Origin: Pseudogemmobacter faecipullorum
Lineage (GTDB): Bacteria; Pseudomonadota; Alphaproteobacteria; Rhodobacterales; Rhodobacteraceae
Assembly (NCBI RefSeq): GCF_020539525.1
Contig: NZ_JACDXX010000002.1
Span: 1-64,000 of the forward strand
Length of the DNA: 64,000 nt
Direction of reading: 5' to 3'
Part shown: in pieces, positions 1 to 7,271 of the stretch
Position numbering within the stretch: the stretch's first letter is position 1
How the letters are laid out: the number at the start of each line of letters is the position of its first letter
The notes under the pieces: generated by a model
Databases searched by the model: none
What the model was told of the DNA's origin: nothing
The model's input: the letters and a program-made list of their open reading frames with translations, nothing else
Made by a program: the position numbers and the translations under genes

Positions 1-71
1 TAGCCCCGCTCCGTGATCTGAGCGACCGCATCGCGCTTGAAGTCGTCGCAGAAAGTCCCTGTGCCCATCAT
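1..71 (-). CDS. IS3-family transposase OrfA, N-terminal fragment
   Basis: Twenty-three codons are visible before the window edge. They begin MMGTGTFCDDFKRDAVAQI. The phrase F-x-x-D-F-K-R-D-A-V is the usual opening of the helix-turn-helix OrfA of IS3-family elements, which binds the terminal repeats. The start is the ATG at 71, or the adjacent one at 68. AAGGAGG lies just upstream on the minus strand at 72-80. Whether the gene is intact cannot be judged from here. The reading frame with known OrfA wording and the strong ribosome binding site make a real coding start likely. Confidence 0.65.
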   Translation of the reverse strand, partial: MMGTGTFCDDFKRDAVAQITERG

Positions 72-127
72 GGCCTCCTTGCCTCAAAATTAGCAAAGAA
101 GGCGTCCACGAAACATGGGGCTATTCA
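1..127 (-). mobile_element. end of an IS3-family-like insertion sequence (partial)
   Basis: The first bases encode, on the minus strand, the N-terminus of an IS3-type OrfA transposase preceded by a good Shine-Dalgarno. The element continues out of the window to the left. Its outer end is probably near 127, where the minus strand reads TGAATAGCCCCATG, which resembles an IS terminal inverted repeat. The opposite end and the target-site duplication are not visible, so the exact border is inferred. Confidence 0.6.
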
Positions 128-212
128 GAACCTCCCCGGCTTACGCTACGAGAAAATTCTAGCTCTGAGCCCCGCTGATTTCGGGGATGATTATCCGGCA
201 CATGGCGGGAGA

Positions 213-512
213 TCAGCTGCGGCTGCGCAGTTCCGGGAAGGCCGAGCGCAGGCGGTCGGGCGAGAGGCGCTGCGAGGATTCGGGGCCGCTTTCGATAATG
301 GCCTGCAGATCTGCGACGATTTCGCGATCGAGGCCGGCCTGACGTGGTTCGGCTTCGGTTTTCCCCAGAAGCAGACAGATCGCGGTGAAGCCAAGATTTC
401 CCGCAATCGCATAGGTCAGCACCGCAACAAACCAGCCGCCGCCCAGCCAGAGTGCGACAGAGGCCGCAGCGAGGCCCGCAATGCCACTGCCGATCAGGTA
501 AATCGCCGCCAT
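213..512 (-). CDS. small membrane protein, lux-locus paralogue A
   Basis: This is a 99-residue protein of unknown function. Residues about 5-50 form two hydrophobic segments rich in Gly and Ala, separated by a short GGG turn. The tail is polar and charged, with the phrase E-I-V-A-D-L-Q-A. The start at 512 is chosen because GAAGGGAG lies upstream; an in-frame ATG at 605 adds a basic stretch with no membrane character. The pattern G-(L/I)-x-G-L, then L-G-G-G, then a Y-x-x-x-G helix, then EI-x-x-DL-x-A recurs in the two small proteins at 2057-2407 and 2442-2759, so the three are paralogues. No database family was recognised. Confidence 0.65.
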   Translation of the reverse strand: MAAIYLIGSGIAGLAAASVALWLGGGWFVAVLTYAIAGNLGFTAICLLLGKTEAEPRQAGLDREIVADLQAIIESGPESSQRLSPDRLRSAFPELRSRS

Positions 513-921
513 AGCAGGACTCCCTTCTTTGGTTGTGCCGTGAAAACGGCGGGTGGGCCTGTGCAATTCCACGCGCGATACTCTCTTTAGTGAAGCGAAT
601 TTCAACAGAGTTTTCTGGCAGCGTAATGGTCAGTTTGCGGCGATAATCTGGCTAAGTCGTTAACGCAATCAGTAATTTCGGGTAGTTTTCCCAGAAAACG
701 CGAAAATTCTGCCTGATTGCTGCCGGAATTGTGTAACATACAGTTTCCTCAGAAACCGGCGGGATTATCCCTGACCTGTGCTTGTGCTGAAGGCCCTTTG
801 AACGCTCTGTTTCCATCTCGCGCATTTTTCGGATTTGAAATTACGCAAGTGAACAACTATTAGAGCCATAATTTATAGCTTCCCTGACTTAATCCTTTTT
901 TATTTTTTGCAGGAATTTTGC
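513..921. other. AT-rich intergenic region without a recognisable gene
   Basis: About 400 bases separate the divergent genes at 213-512 and 922-1557. The stretch is clearly more A+T-rich than the rest of the window, with runs such as TTTTTTATTTTTT just before 922. It should hold both divergent promoters, but no pair of -35 and -10 boxes stands out. No RNA gene was recognised. Confidence 0.5.
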
Positions 922-1557
922 ATGACCGCACCCGGTTTGCACCCGGCACAAAGCAACGATGGCTCTGCCAGAATGTTGCTTGCGCTCAAGCGTGTGTCTG
1001 ATCTTGTCCTCGTGGCGCTGGCTTTGCCGATTGTCGCGCCTGCTTTTCTTGTGATCGCTTTGCTGGTCCGGCTCTCCGGTCCAGGTCCCGTGCTGCTGCG
1101 GCTCAGCTGCGTTGGCCAGAATGGCAGAGTTTTCGGAAAATACCGCTTCCGTATTGTATATATGGATGCAGAGCGGCGCCTGCGTGCGGCAGAACGCGAC
1201 CCGCAGGGGGACTCGGGACGTGATCCGCGGGTCACGCCGATCGGGGCCTGGCTCGCGCGTAATGGCCTGAACCGGCTGCCGCAGCTGCTGAATGTGCTGC
1301 GCGGTGATATGTCGGTGGTGGGGCCGCGCCCGATCACTCTGGCATGTCAGCGCGACAGCTACCCCTTCCAGGAGCATCTGCTGCAGGTCCGGCCGGGGAT
1401 TTTTACCCCGGAAAGCCTGGTCGATGAGCAGTTCGCCCGCTCTGAAACAGACCGGCGCGCGCTGGATCTGGCCTATGCTGCGAATCCCGCTCTGTCGACC
1501 GACACGCGGATCCTGGTGACGGCTTTTGCACGCATGATCGGGCTGCGCTCGGTCTGA
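922..1557 (+). CDS. sugar transferase homologue (PF02397 type) lacking the catalytic Asp-Glu dyad
   Basis: This 211-residue protein has the layout of a monotopic phosphoglycosyl transferase (PglC/WcaJ/PssY type), which moves a sugar phosphate from a UDP-sugar to undecaprenyl phosphate for exopolysaccharide or glycan synthesis. It shows K-R-x-x-D before one membrane segment (about 15-48), then GPV (55-57), V-T-P-I-G, L-P-Q-L-L-N-V-L-R-G-D-M-S-V-V-G-P-R-P and R-P-G-I. The family's catalytic pair, DE in S-L-D-E-L-P-Q, is here N117-R118, and the usual E/Q-R-V-G reads S-C-V-G (62-65). The fold should be kept, but activity is doubtful. The ATG at 922 has AGGA seven bases upstream; a TTG lies at 907. 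Confidence 0.75.
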   Translation: MTAPGLHPAQSNDGSARMLLALKRVSDLVLVALALPIVAPAFLVIALLVRLSGPGPVLLRLSCVGQNGRVFGKYRFRIVYMDAERRLRAAERDPQGDSGRDPRVTPIGAWLARNGLNRLPQLLNVLRGDMSVVGPRPITLACQRDSYPFQEHLLQVRPGIFTPESLVDEQFARSETDRRALDLAYAANPALSTDTRILVTAFARMIGLRSV

Positions 1558-2056
1558 AACAGGCAGGGCAAGGTGGCGCCCTGTCTTTCCGGTTTGCGGA
1601 TGGTGGCCCGAAGCAGGGCTGCCGGAGCTCGTTTGTCTGGCAGGATGTATTTCTGTGGACAGGGCGCAAGGCACAGTTTTGGCAAGGACAGTTTTGCCGC
1701 AACCGGCAGACGTCGCCTGATGATCTGTGGCTGCCGCAGTTTCAGATCAAGGCGAGCAGGGTGTCGCAGCGCTCAGAGACCGACTGTCGTTCTTGTGCTT
1801 TGCCCGCCAGGGCTGCGGCATTGTCTCAGGTCTGCTGGTGCGCAGGGTTTATCTTTAGCCAGGGCAGACACGGCGATGCCGGGGCGTAAATCTTGCGGGT
1901 AAGGATCAGGCCTGAGGCGGCGCCGTCGTAATGCCTGATCGCCAAGGGGCATCAGGGCAGACCTGCGGACGATGAGCCTGACACATGCAAAGCGAAACCC
2001 CGACTCACTTGGGTGACTCAGGGTTGCGGGTCAGAGACTATAATGCTGGGAGCGGA
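1558..2056. other. gap of about 500 bases with no supported gene
   Basis: The reading frames here give Arg/Ser-rich translations with no recognisable motif and no Shine-Dalgarno in the right place. The gap lies between the stop of the sugar transferase homologue and the stop of the convergent small membrane protein gene, so terminators are expected, but no strong hairpin with a T-run was found. It may be decayed sequence of the accessory region. Confidence 0.4.
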
Positions 2057-2407
2057 TCACTGCGCCATGCGACGGGCGGCGCGGGCCGTTGCCCGTGAAC
2101 GGTCACGGTCGGCGGTCATACGCAGCAGGCGAAAAAGTGAGCTGCCGTCGCTTGCTGCCAGTTCATGGCTGCGTTCTTCCGCTTCGCGCAGTGCCTGAAG
2201 ATCGGCCCGGATTTCATCTTCGGTCAGGCGCAGGCGCATTTCCGGCTGCTCAGCGGCATCGAAACGCCAGAACAGCCACATGCTCAGAGCATGAGCCGCG
2301 GCTCCATAGATCAGGACCGAGGTGAGCAGGCCGTAGCCCAGCAAGAAGCTTGCAACACCGAAGAGCAGACCGAACAGCCCTCCGAACAGCATGATTACCA
2401 AAGCCAT
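2057..2407 (-). CDS. small membrane protein, lux-locus paralogue B
   Basis: This is a 116-residue protein of unknown function. Two hydrophobic helices occupy roughly residues 1-50, linked by an L-G-Y-G turn. A charged, probably helical tail follows, beginning with D-E-I-R-A-D-L-Q-A-L and ending in an Arg/Ala-rich segment. The start at 2407 has GGAAGGAAGG just upstream; a longer in-frame start at 2482 would overlap the preceding gene. It is the last gene of the minus-strand run luxR-luxI-C-B. The helix pattern and the EI-x-x-DL-x-A motif match the proteins at 213-512 and 2442-2759. A role in membrane adaptation or signalling is only a guess. Confidence 0.65.
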   Translation of the reverse strand: MALVIMLFGGLFGLLFGVASFLLGYGLLTSVLIYGAAAHALSMWLFWRFDAAEQPEMRLRLTEDEIRADLQALREAEERSHELAASDGSSLFRLLRMTADRDRSRATARAARRMAQ

Positions 2408-2441
2408 TGGCCTTCCTTCCGTAATTGTCCGCCCCCGGAGT

Positions 2442-2759
2442 TCACAGAAGAGAAACGTTTCTCTGGGACTGATTAAAAGCACACAGGTCGCTGTCGATTT
2501 CGTCCTGCTGTCGCTGTGATTGTCCGACGGGATATATCCGTAAGAATCGCAGGCAACACAGTCCGAAGATTACCTGACCCGAAATAAAATAGACAACTGC
2601 GGCCCAAAAAAGGCCAAATCCGGACAGATAGGCAAAAAACCCGAAAGTCAGGCCTGCAAGGCCGGAGGCGATGAGTGCCACCACAGCGCGCGGGCTGACG
2701 CCCGGACCTGAACTGCTCGCCGGGCAGCCGTATGGTGAGGAATCTTCGTAATGGGTCAT
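2442..2759 (-). CDS. small membrane protein, lux-locus paralogue C
   Basis: This is a 105-residue protein of unknown function. A polar, Ser/Pro-rich N-terminus of about 23 residues precedes two membrane helices (about 25-72) linked by L-S-G-F-G. The tail contains D-E-I-D-S-D-L, matching the motif of its two paralogues nearby. It sits 68 bases after luxI and 34 bases before paralogue B on the same strand, so all four genes could share a transcript. The Shine-Dalgarno (AGAAGA) is weak. No named family was recognised. Confidence 0.6.
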   Translation of the reverse strand: MTHYEDSSPYGCPASSSGPGVSPRAVVALIASGLAGLTFGFFAYLSGFGLFWAAVVYFISGQVIFGLCCLRFLRIYPVGQSQRQQDEIDSDLCAFNQSQRNVSLL

Positions 2760-2827
2760 GGCTGTCTTCTGTTGTCTGGGTTTACGCGGTCACCCGGTGC
2801 GAGCTGAACCAGGTGACCGCGCGTCGG

Positions 2828-3586
2828 TCAACCTGCGCTGAGCTGCAGGCTGGCCGGAGCATGGGCGGCGGCAAGCACGGCGGCCGGCTCAGGGAGCGAA
2901 GCCTTCCTGTCGTGATTGCCCTGCCCATTTCGCATGCGCGCTGCCGCGCGTAGCGCAAGGACCTCTTCTTCTGTGGCGAGGACCCGGCCGGAGATACCGG
3001 CAAAGGCCCGCACGCGCTCAATCCGTTCGTCGGTGCAGTCGAGCAGCGCGGCCAGGGCCGAAACCTTGCCCATCGGCGTGACCGAGCCGACATAGTCGTA
3101 AGGCGCATTATCCGAGCGCTTGAGAACCCGGTTCATCACCGGATCAATCACGGTGATAATATCGGTGATACCGGCATCCCGGCTGGTCTCGAGCGTGGCG
3201 ATCATCAGCTCGCTGGTAGCACGGGCAATAGCACTGGCCGAGCCGTCGCGCGTCAGCCGGGCCGTATCGACGCAGAACCGGGTCGATTCCCAGATCCTGG
3301 AGGAGCGGATCGGCGGCTCGCCATCGAGAATGGAGCTGAACACATCCGAGAGCATATGCGGACCGGTGGTCTGCAGGGTGCGGACGCAGGAGATCACTTC
3401 GCCATCCTCGTCGAGGCCGAGCAAATAGAGCGGATCCATCGCGTCGAACTGGTCGATTTCGCGTCCATTCTCAATCGTTACTTCCCAGCCGAGACGCTCG
3501 CCGAACACGCGGCCTCTCAGCAAAAACATTTCGTCCAACAGATCACTGAACAGGTGTTTATTAATGGCGTCGATAACGATGATCAT
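2828..3586 (-). CDS. LuxI-family acyl-homoserine-lactone synthase
   Basis: The enzyme makes an N-acyl-homoserine lactone signal from S-adenosylmethionine and an acyl-carrier protein. The 252 residues hold the family's invariant positions: R24, F28 and W34 in R-G-R-V-F-G-E-R-L-G-W, D45 and D48, R69 in C-V-R-T-L, and E100 and R103 in W-E-S-T-R-F. The length is somewhat above the usual ~200-220; the extra residues are a C-terminal tail of about 40. The gene lies downstream of the luxR-type gene on the same strand, the order also known for gtaR-gtaI. A 19-base inverted repeat sits just upstream at 3601-3619. The acyl chain made cannot be told from the sequence. Confidence 0.92.
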   Translation of the reverse strand: MIIVIDAINKHLFSDLLDEMFLLRGRVFGERLGWEVTIENGREIDQFDAMDPLYLLGLDEDGEVISCVRTLQTTGPHMLSDVFSSILDGEPPIRSSRIWESTRFCVDTARLTRDGSASAIARATSELMIATLETSRDAGITDIITVIDPVMNRVLKRSDNAPYDYVGSVTPMGKVSALAALLDCTDERIERVRAFAGISGRVLATEEEVLALRAAARMRNGQGNHDRKASLPEPAAVLAAAHAPASLQLSAG

Positions 3587-3600
3587 GGCAGCCCCCGATT

Positions 3601-3619
3601 TCTCATCTGTAAGGTGAGA
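3601..3619 (-). promoter_or_regulatory. inverted repeat upstream of luxI, possible operator
   Basis: The bases TCTCATCT-GTA-AGGTGAGA form an 8-3-8 inverted repeat with one mismatch, 15 bases upstream of the luxI start codon. Size and symmetry fit a LuxR-type dimer site, although it does not match the classical lux box (ACCTGT...ACAGGT) closely. Because it lies so near the start codon it could instead act as an RNA hairpin beside the ribosome binding site. Confidence 0.4.
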
Positions 3620-3814
3620 ATATTCGCAGGGTCACAATCGTCCTATTGGGTGAATCCCGTAGTTGAGTAAAAAATATATCTTTCGCGCCTGGGGGTGAGT
3701 GCTCAGTGGTAATCTGTTGATATTGGATAAAATAATAATCGCTCCTGAAGCCGCTGCACAGAGGGTTTCAGGGGATTTCAGCCCGGGAGACGCTTTGCCG
3801 CGGGTAAGAGCCGC

Positions 3815-4516
3815 CTAAAGCGGATAGATCAGATGCAAAGCGATGGCCCGGGCCACGGCCTGGGGCGTGGTCAGCGAGTAAAGCTTTTCGCGGGCCGAGC
3901 GCAGATGCACCTCAACCGTGCGGATCGAGATCCCGAGAATATCTGCCACATCCTGCTGCGACTTTCCGGCAGCAATCCACTGCAAAATCTCGGTCTCGCG
4001 CGAGGACAGCTGGGTGCGGCGCAGAATGCCCGAGAGCGCGTCCGAATTCATCACCGCATCATGCATATGCACTGCGACGGACTGCAGCTCACCGATGGAA
4101 CTGCTGATGCGCTTGCGCCATTCGGTGGCATCGGCATCCAGGGTAACGCTGAGCAGGCCGGTGTCACCAAATGGGCCGCGCACCGGAATTGTCATGCCCT
4201 GGCTGGTAATATCGTACTCCCGCGCCTTGCTGAAAACCTTCCGGAAATTCTCGTTATGCTCCAGCCGTTCCCAGGAGACCGGCGCAATAGAGCGCTGCGC
4301 CATGGTCAGGGTCGGATCAATCAGGTGAAAATCGCAGGCGATATAGAGCTGCTTCCACTCTTCGGGATAGGTGACATAGCCATGCATGATGCCGGCAACG
4401 GGATTAGCCCCCAGATAAGCAACGTGATCGAAGCCAAACCGGTCGCGTACCTGGTGCAAAAAGCCGTCAAAGGTTGCCTTCTGGTCGGTAACACGGCTGA
4501 GGTCGATAAGGTCCAT
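3815..4516 (-). CDS. LuxR-family quorum-sensing transcription regulator
   Basis: The 233-residue protein has an N-terminal autoinducer-binding domain (about 15-155) and a C-terminal LuxR helix-turn-helix (about 166-225). The ligand-pocket residues of the family are present: W54, Y58, D67-P68 and W82. In the DNA-binding domain L-S-x-R-E-x-E-I-L and G-K-S-x-x-D-V-A-x-I-L-G-I-S keep E174 and G184. It should bind the acyl-homoserine lactone made by the neighbouring synthase and control transcription. It is upstream of luxI with 228 bases between them, so luxI may have its own promoter. The Shine-Dalgarno is weak. Confidence 0.92.
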   Translation of the reverse strand: MDLIDLSRVTDQKATFDGFLHQVRDRFGFDHVAYLGANPVAGIMHGYVTYPEEWKQLYIACDFHLIDPTLTMAQRSIAPVSWERLEHNENFRKVFSKAREYDITSQGMTIPVRGPFGDTGLLSVTLDADATEWRKRISSSIGELQSVAVHMHDAVMNSDALSGILRRTQLSSRETEILQWIAAGKSQQDVADILGISIRTVEVHLRSAREKLYSLTTPQAVARAIALHLIYPL

Positions 4517-4960
4517 TGGTCTTGTCCGACGGGAGTAACTGGTGCGCGACAGCGGCTACAGGTTGAAAGTGACCCTGGGGTCGGGAATGCGGCAAACGGG
4601 CCAATGCCTGTGCGAAAGCAGAGCGGCGCGACAAGTAACCTTACGTAAAAGCGGACTTTTGCATAAATATCTGCTTCGGGGCTGGGGATGTCTATAGCTT
4701 TTACTTGTTGTGGGGATGTATTTGCAAAGATGTGAGCTAAATGCATGATTTCCCCGGGTCAGGGCGCTATGCGCCGCTTTCGCAGGCATTCATGGGTTTT
4801 GATGTGACGCGCGCAGCTGCGCGCTTTTGAGCGAATTCAGGCCTGGCGGTCAGGTTGTACCCGGTCTGTGCGCAATAAACCGCAAAGTGATTCGAGCCCT
4901 CAGAAGGCAGTGCAGATCGTGGCTGATCCCAGCCTGTGCTGCGCGGCACCAGCTCAGCGC
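4517..4960. other. region upstream of the luxR-type gene, no gene seen
   Basis: About 440 bases lie between the start of the luxR-type gene and the stop of the next minus-strand gene. It should contain the luxR promoter. A partial lux-box-like half (ACCTGTA on the minus strand near 4558-4564) is present, but its second half is poor. No coding sequence or RNA gene was recognised. Confidence 0.4.
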
Positions 4961-6052
4961 TCAGTCGGGCAGCTGGAGGTCAACCCAGATAGGAAAATGC
5001 CGTGAGGCAAGCGCGCTGGCCCGGGCCAGCGGATCCTCTGGCCGGGGCCGGAAAACACCGGAGCCTGTGACCTTCAGGCTACGGTCCGGCAGGATCATCG
5101 CGAGGCGCAGCCCTCCCGGAGCTGCAAGCCGGACGGTGTCGAGGGCGGGATCGCCTTTCTGCCCCGGATCCGCCTCGCTCCAGAGCGCGCGCGGCGCGGG
5201 ATCCTGCAGCGCCGGATGCGCCAGCAGCGCGCGGATCGCCGCTCTTCGCCCTTCGCCATCCTCAGGGTCGAGATTGGGGGTGCCGATCAGCACAAAGGGC
5301 GTAGCGGGCCGGGGCAGGCCGAGCTGACCCGACAGCAGCGCCAGCCAGAACGCGGTTTCATCATGATTGCGCCTCCCGTTCAGATCATCGGCGCCGTCAA
5401 AGACCGGCGGGCTGGCATGCCAGGCCAGCAGAGTGAGCGAGCGCTGGCCTGGCAGAAGCAGCGGAATCTGCCAGTGCGCGGTGGTGGAAAGCCGCAGGAT
5501 TGCCCGCGCCGCGGGGCTGAGGCTGTCGGGCAACAGCGCATCCGGCAGATCGCGCCAGAGGAAGGTGCTGTAATCCTGCACGCCCGCGCTCTGAACCGGG
5601 TAGCGTGACAGCAAGAGCATGCCGGACTGGCCTGCGAACCAGCCAAAGCCCTGGGCATCGCCCGGGCCGCCCTTCCGGCCGTCGCCATCGAGATCAAGGC
5701 CGGTCTGCATCCCGCGATTGGGGCGCAGGGCATAAAGCCATGGGTAGTCGAGTCCCTGCAGCCTCAGCCCGGCGGCGAAAGCCCGGGCGGCCATCAGATC
5801 ATGGTCATAATCAAAACCGCTCAGCAGCAGCACATCGGCCTGCAGCGCCGCCAGCAGATGCAGCGCGGCCCCGATCTGCGGGTCTTTGCCCGAGCTGATG
5901 TCCCGGAGCAAAAGTCCGGGGCCTTTGCGCTCAAAATCGCTGTTCCAGGTGGCAAGGCGCAGGCTCTCGGCCCGGAGCGGCGCGAATGTAAGCAGCAGCA
6001 GACAGGCGGCCGACCATAGCAGGCTCAGGCCCGGGGTCAGGTCGTGGTTCAG
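4961..6052 (-). CDS. secreted endonuclease/exonuclease/phosphatase-fold protein with altered active site
   Basis: A hydrophobic signal peptide (L-x-L-L-W-S-A-A-C-L-L-L-L ... L-R-A) is followed by S-L-R-L-A-T-W-N, the first strand of the EEP nuclease/phosphodiesterase fold. Later family blocks are recognisable but changed: G-T-P-N-L-D where G-D-x-N is usual, and S-R-H-F-P-I where S-D-H-x-P is usual. The catalytic glutamate block reads L-L-L-S-G-F-D. The substrate is unknown and catalysis is uncertain. No ATG/GTG/TTG lies just before the signal peptide. A CTG at 6052 overlaps the TGA of the preceding gene (CTGA) and is my preferred start (363 residues); the only ATG, at 6175, would add 41 unlikely residues. 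Confidence 0.7.
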   Translation of the reverse strand: MNHDLTPGLSLLWSAACLLLLTFAPLRAESLRLATWNSDFERKGPGLLLRDISSGKDPQIGAALHLLAALQADVLLLSGFDYDHDLMAARAFAAGLRLQGLDYPWLYALRPNRGMQTGLDLDGDGRKGGPGDAQGFGWFAGQSGMLLLSRYPVQSAGVQDYSTFLWRDLPDALLPDSLSPAARAILRLSTTAHWQIPLLLPGQRSLTLLAWHASPPVFDGADDLNGRRNHDETAFWLALLSGQLGLPRPATPFVLIGTPNLDPEDGEGRRAAIRALLAHPALQDPAPRALWSEADPGQKGDPALDTVRLAAPGGLRLAMILPDRSLKVTGSGVFRPRPEDPLARASALASRHFPIWVDLQLPD

Positions 6053-6888
6053 GCCGTGGCGAAGCTTGCGCTGGCCGGGGCCATGCCGCCCGCAGCGCGT
6101 TTGGAGCGGATCATCGCCGCCACCCGGCCCATGGCGATACCGCGCATCAGCAGACTTGCCGGCAGAAATGCCCATGCTGCCATCACCCAGATCAGGGTCT
6201 GTGGCGAGGTCAGCGTATGGGGATCCATGCCGCCGGTCAGAAGATTGACCATCGCCGGCAGAATGAATGGCAGCAAAAAGCCTAAGGACAGGTTAACACG
6301 GGCATCACGCTCAAGGCGGTCGACCACGTCTCCGCCGCCGGTCGGCTCAAAGGTTGGCAGATTGACCCAGACATTGAAGGCCTGATGGCGCGAGGGCCAG
6401 ACCTTCAGCCGGAAAATCACCACATAGAACGACAGGCCGATCAGCGAGATGATATAGGCGGTGCCGGCCGCGCTGCGCAGCATGGCCAGCTCGGCCGCGC
6501 TTGCCCCCTCTCCGATCATCAGCGCGGCAAGGCGCACCGGCGAATAGGGGAAATCCATGCCATGGCCGAGCAGATAGCCCACCGCCTCAAACAAACGGGT
6601 GAAAGGCGTGGGCTGCAGGGCGGCTGCCTGAATGGCCGAAAGGCTGAAGACCAGGGCAAACAGCATGACAAAGCGGATGCGGTTGAAAGGCGGGGCATCG
6701 CGGAACTCCAGCAGGCTGGGATAGACCGCATTATATTCGATAAAGGTCAGCGCGCCGCCGAAGAGCGCAATCAGCGCCACCATCTGCTGGGTATCAGTTC
6801 CCGTCCCCGGCAGAATGACCGAGGGCGTGACAATCAGGATCATCACCAGAAAAGCACGCACAAGCGCACCGGTCAGCCGGTTCACCAC
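6049..6888 (-). CDS. conserved multi-pass membrane protein of unknown function
   Basis: The protein is hydrophobic throughout, with about six predicted membrane helices. The phrases P-S-V-I-L-P-G, I-E-Y-N-A-V-Y-P-S-L-L-E-F-R-D-A-P-P-F-N-R-I-R-F and P-T-F-E-P-T-G-G-G-D look conserved, and I recall similar hypothetical proteins in Rhodobacteraceae. The start is uncertain. GTG at 6888 is a usable codon. A strong AAGGAGG at 6931-6937 instead points to a non-standard ATC at 6921, and ATG at 7128 would include a 60-residue stretch that looks non-coding. The gene overlaps the next one by four bases (CTGA), which suggests translational coupling with the EEP-fold protein. Confidence 0.65.
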   Translation of the reverse strand: MVNRLTGALVRAFLVMILIVTPSVILPGTGTDTQQMVALIALFGGALTFIEYNAVYPSLLEFRDAPPFNRIRFVMLFALVFSLSAIQAAALQPTPFTRLFEAVGYLLGHGMDFPYSPVRLAALMIGEGASAAELAMLRSAAGTAYIISLIGLSFYVVIFRLKVWPSRHQAFNVWVNLPTFEPTGGGDVVDRLERDARVNLSLGFLLPFILPAMVNLLTGGMDPHTLTSPQTLIWVMAAWAFLPASLLMRGIAMGRVAAMIRSKRAAGGMAPASASFATA

Positions 6889-6957
6889 TGCCCTGACATC
6901 CTCAATATGGACGGAGGCGATACGATGCCGCCTCCTTGCTCCGAGGAGACCGCCGAT

Positions 6958-6987
6958 ATTATGGCGAATTGCCCCAAATTTGCCCAA
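6958..6987 (-). promoter_or_regulatory. candidate sigma-70 promoter for the membrane protein gene
   Basis: On the minus strand TTGGGC (6987-6982) and CATAAT (6963-6958) are separated by 18 bases. Transcription from here would begin near 6950, before the AAGGAGG at 6937-6931. This argues that the gene starts downstream of 6930 and not at the ATG at 7128. Confidence 0.4.
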
Positions 6988-7166
6988 CTTTTGCCTGCTT
7001 TCATGTGAGGTCGCAACAGCTATCACTGTTAAAACAAAGCCCTGTGGCCTCAATGCGGCAAATGTGTTGCAGGATTGAAGCAAAAAATCGCGACATCCTA
7101 CCGCTTCCAGGAGGAAATCCGGCATCAACTACAGGATGTGGGATTTCCGGGTATTTATCAGACAAA

Positions 7167-7202
7167 AAGGCGCGCAGGCATCTGACCTGCGCGCCTTTTT
7201 TC
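7167..7202 (-). terminator. rho-independent terminator after leuD
   Basis: AAGGCGCGCAGG and CCTGCGCGCCTT form a 12-base perfect stem with a 7-base loop. The minus strand continues with CCTTTTTG, giving the T-run for the leuD transcript. The plus strand also has a T-run, so it could work both ways. Confidence 0.8.
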
Positions 7203-7271
7203 ATCTTTGGGCTGAAGCGACGATTCTGCCGCGCGCTATGCGGCGGCAGAAAGATCACAGATCCAGCCGGT

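Noticed and set aside
1573-1902. 109-codon open frame after the sugar transferase homologue
   Set aside because: Arg/Ser/Gly-rich translation, no Shine-Dalgarno and no similarity to the neighbours.
4549-4564. possible lux box upstream of the luxR-type gene
   Set aside because: Only the ACCTGTA half fits; the second half does not match the consensus.
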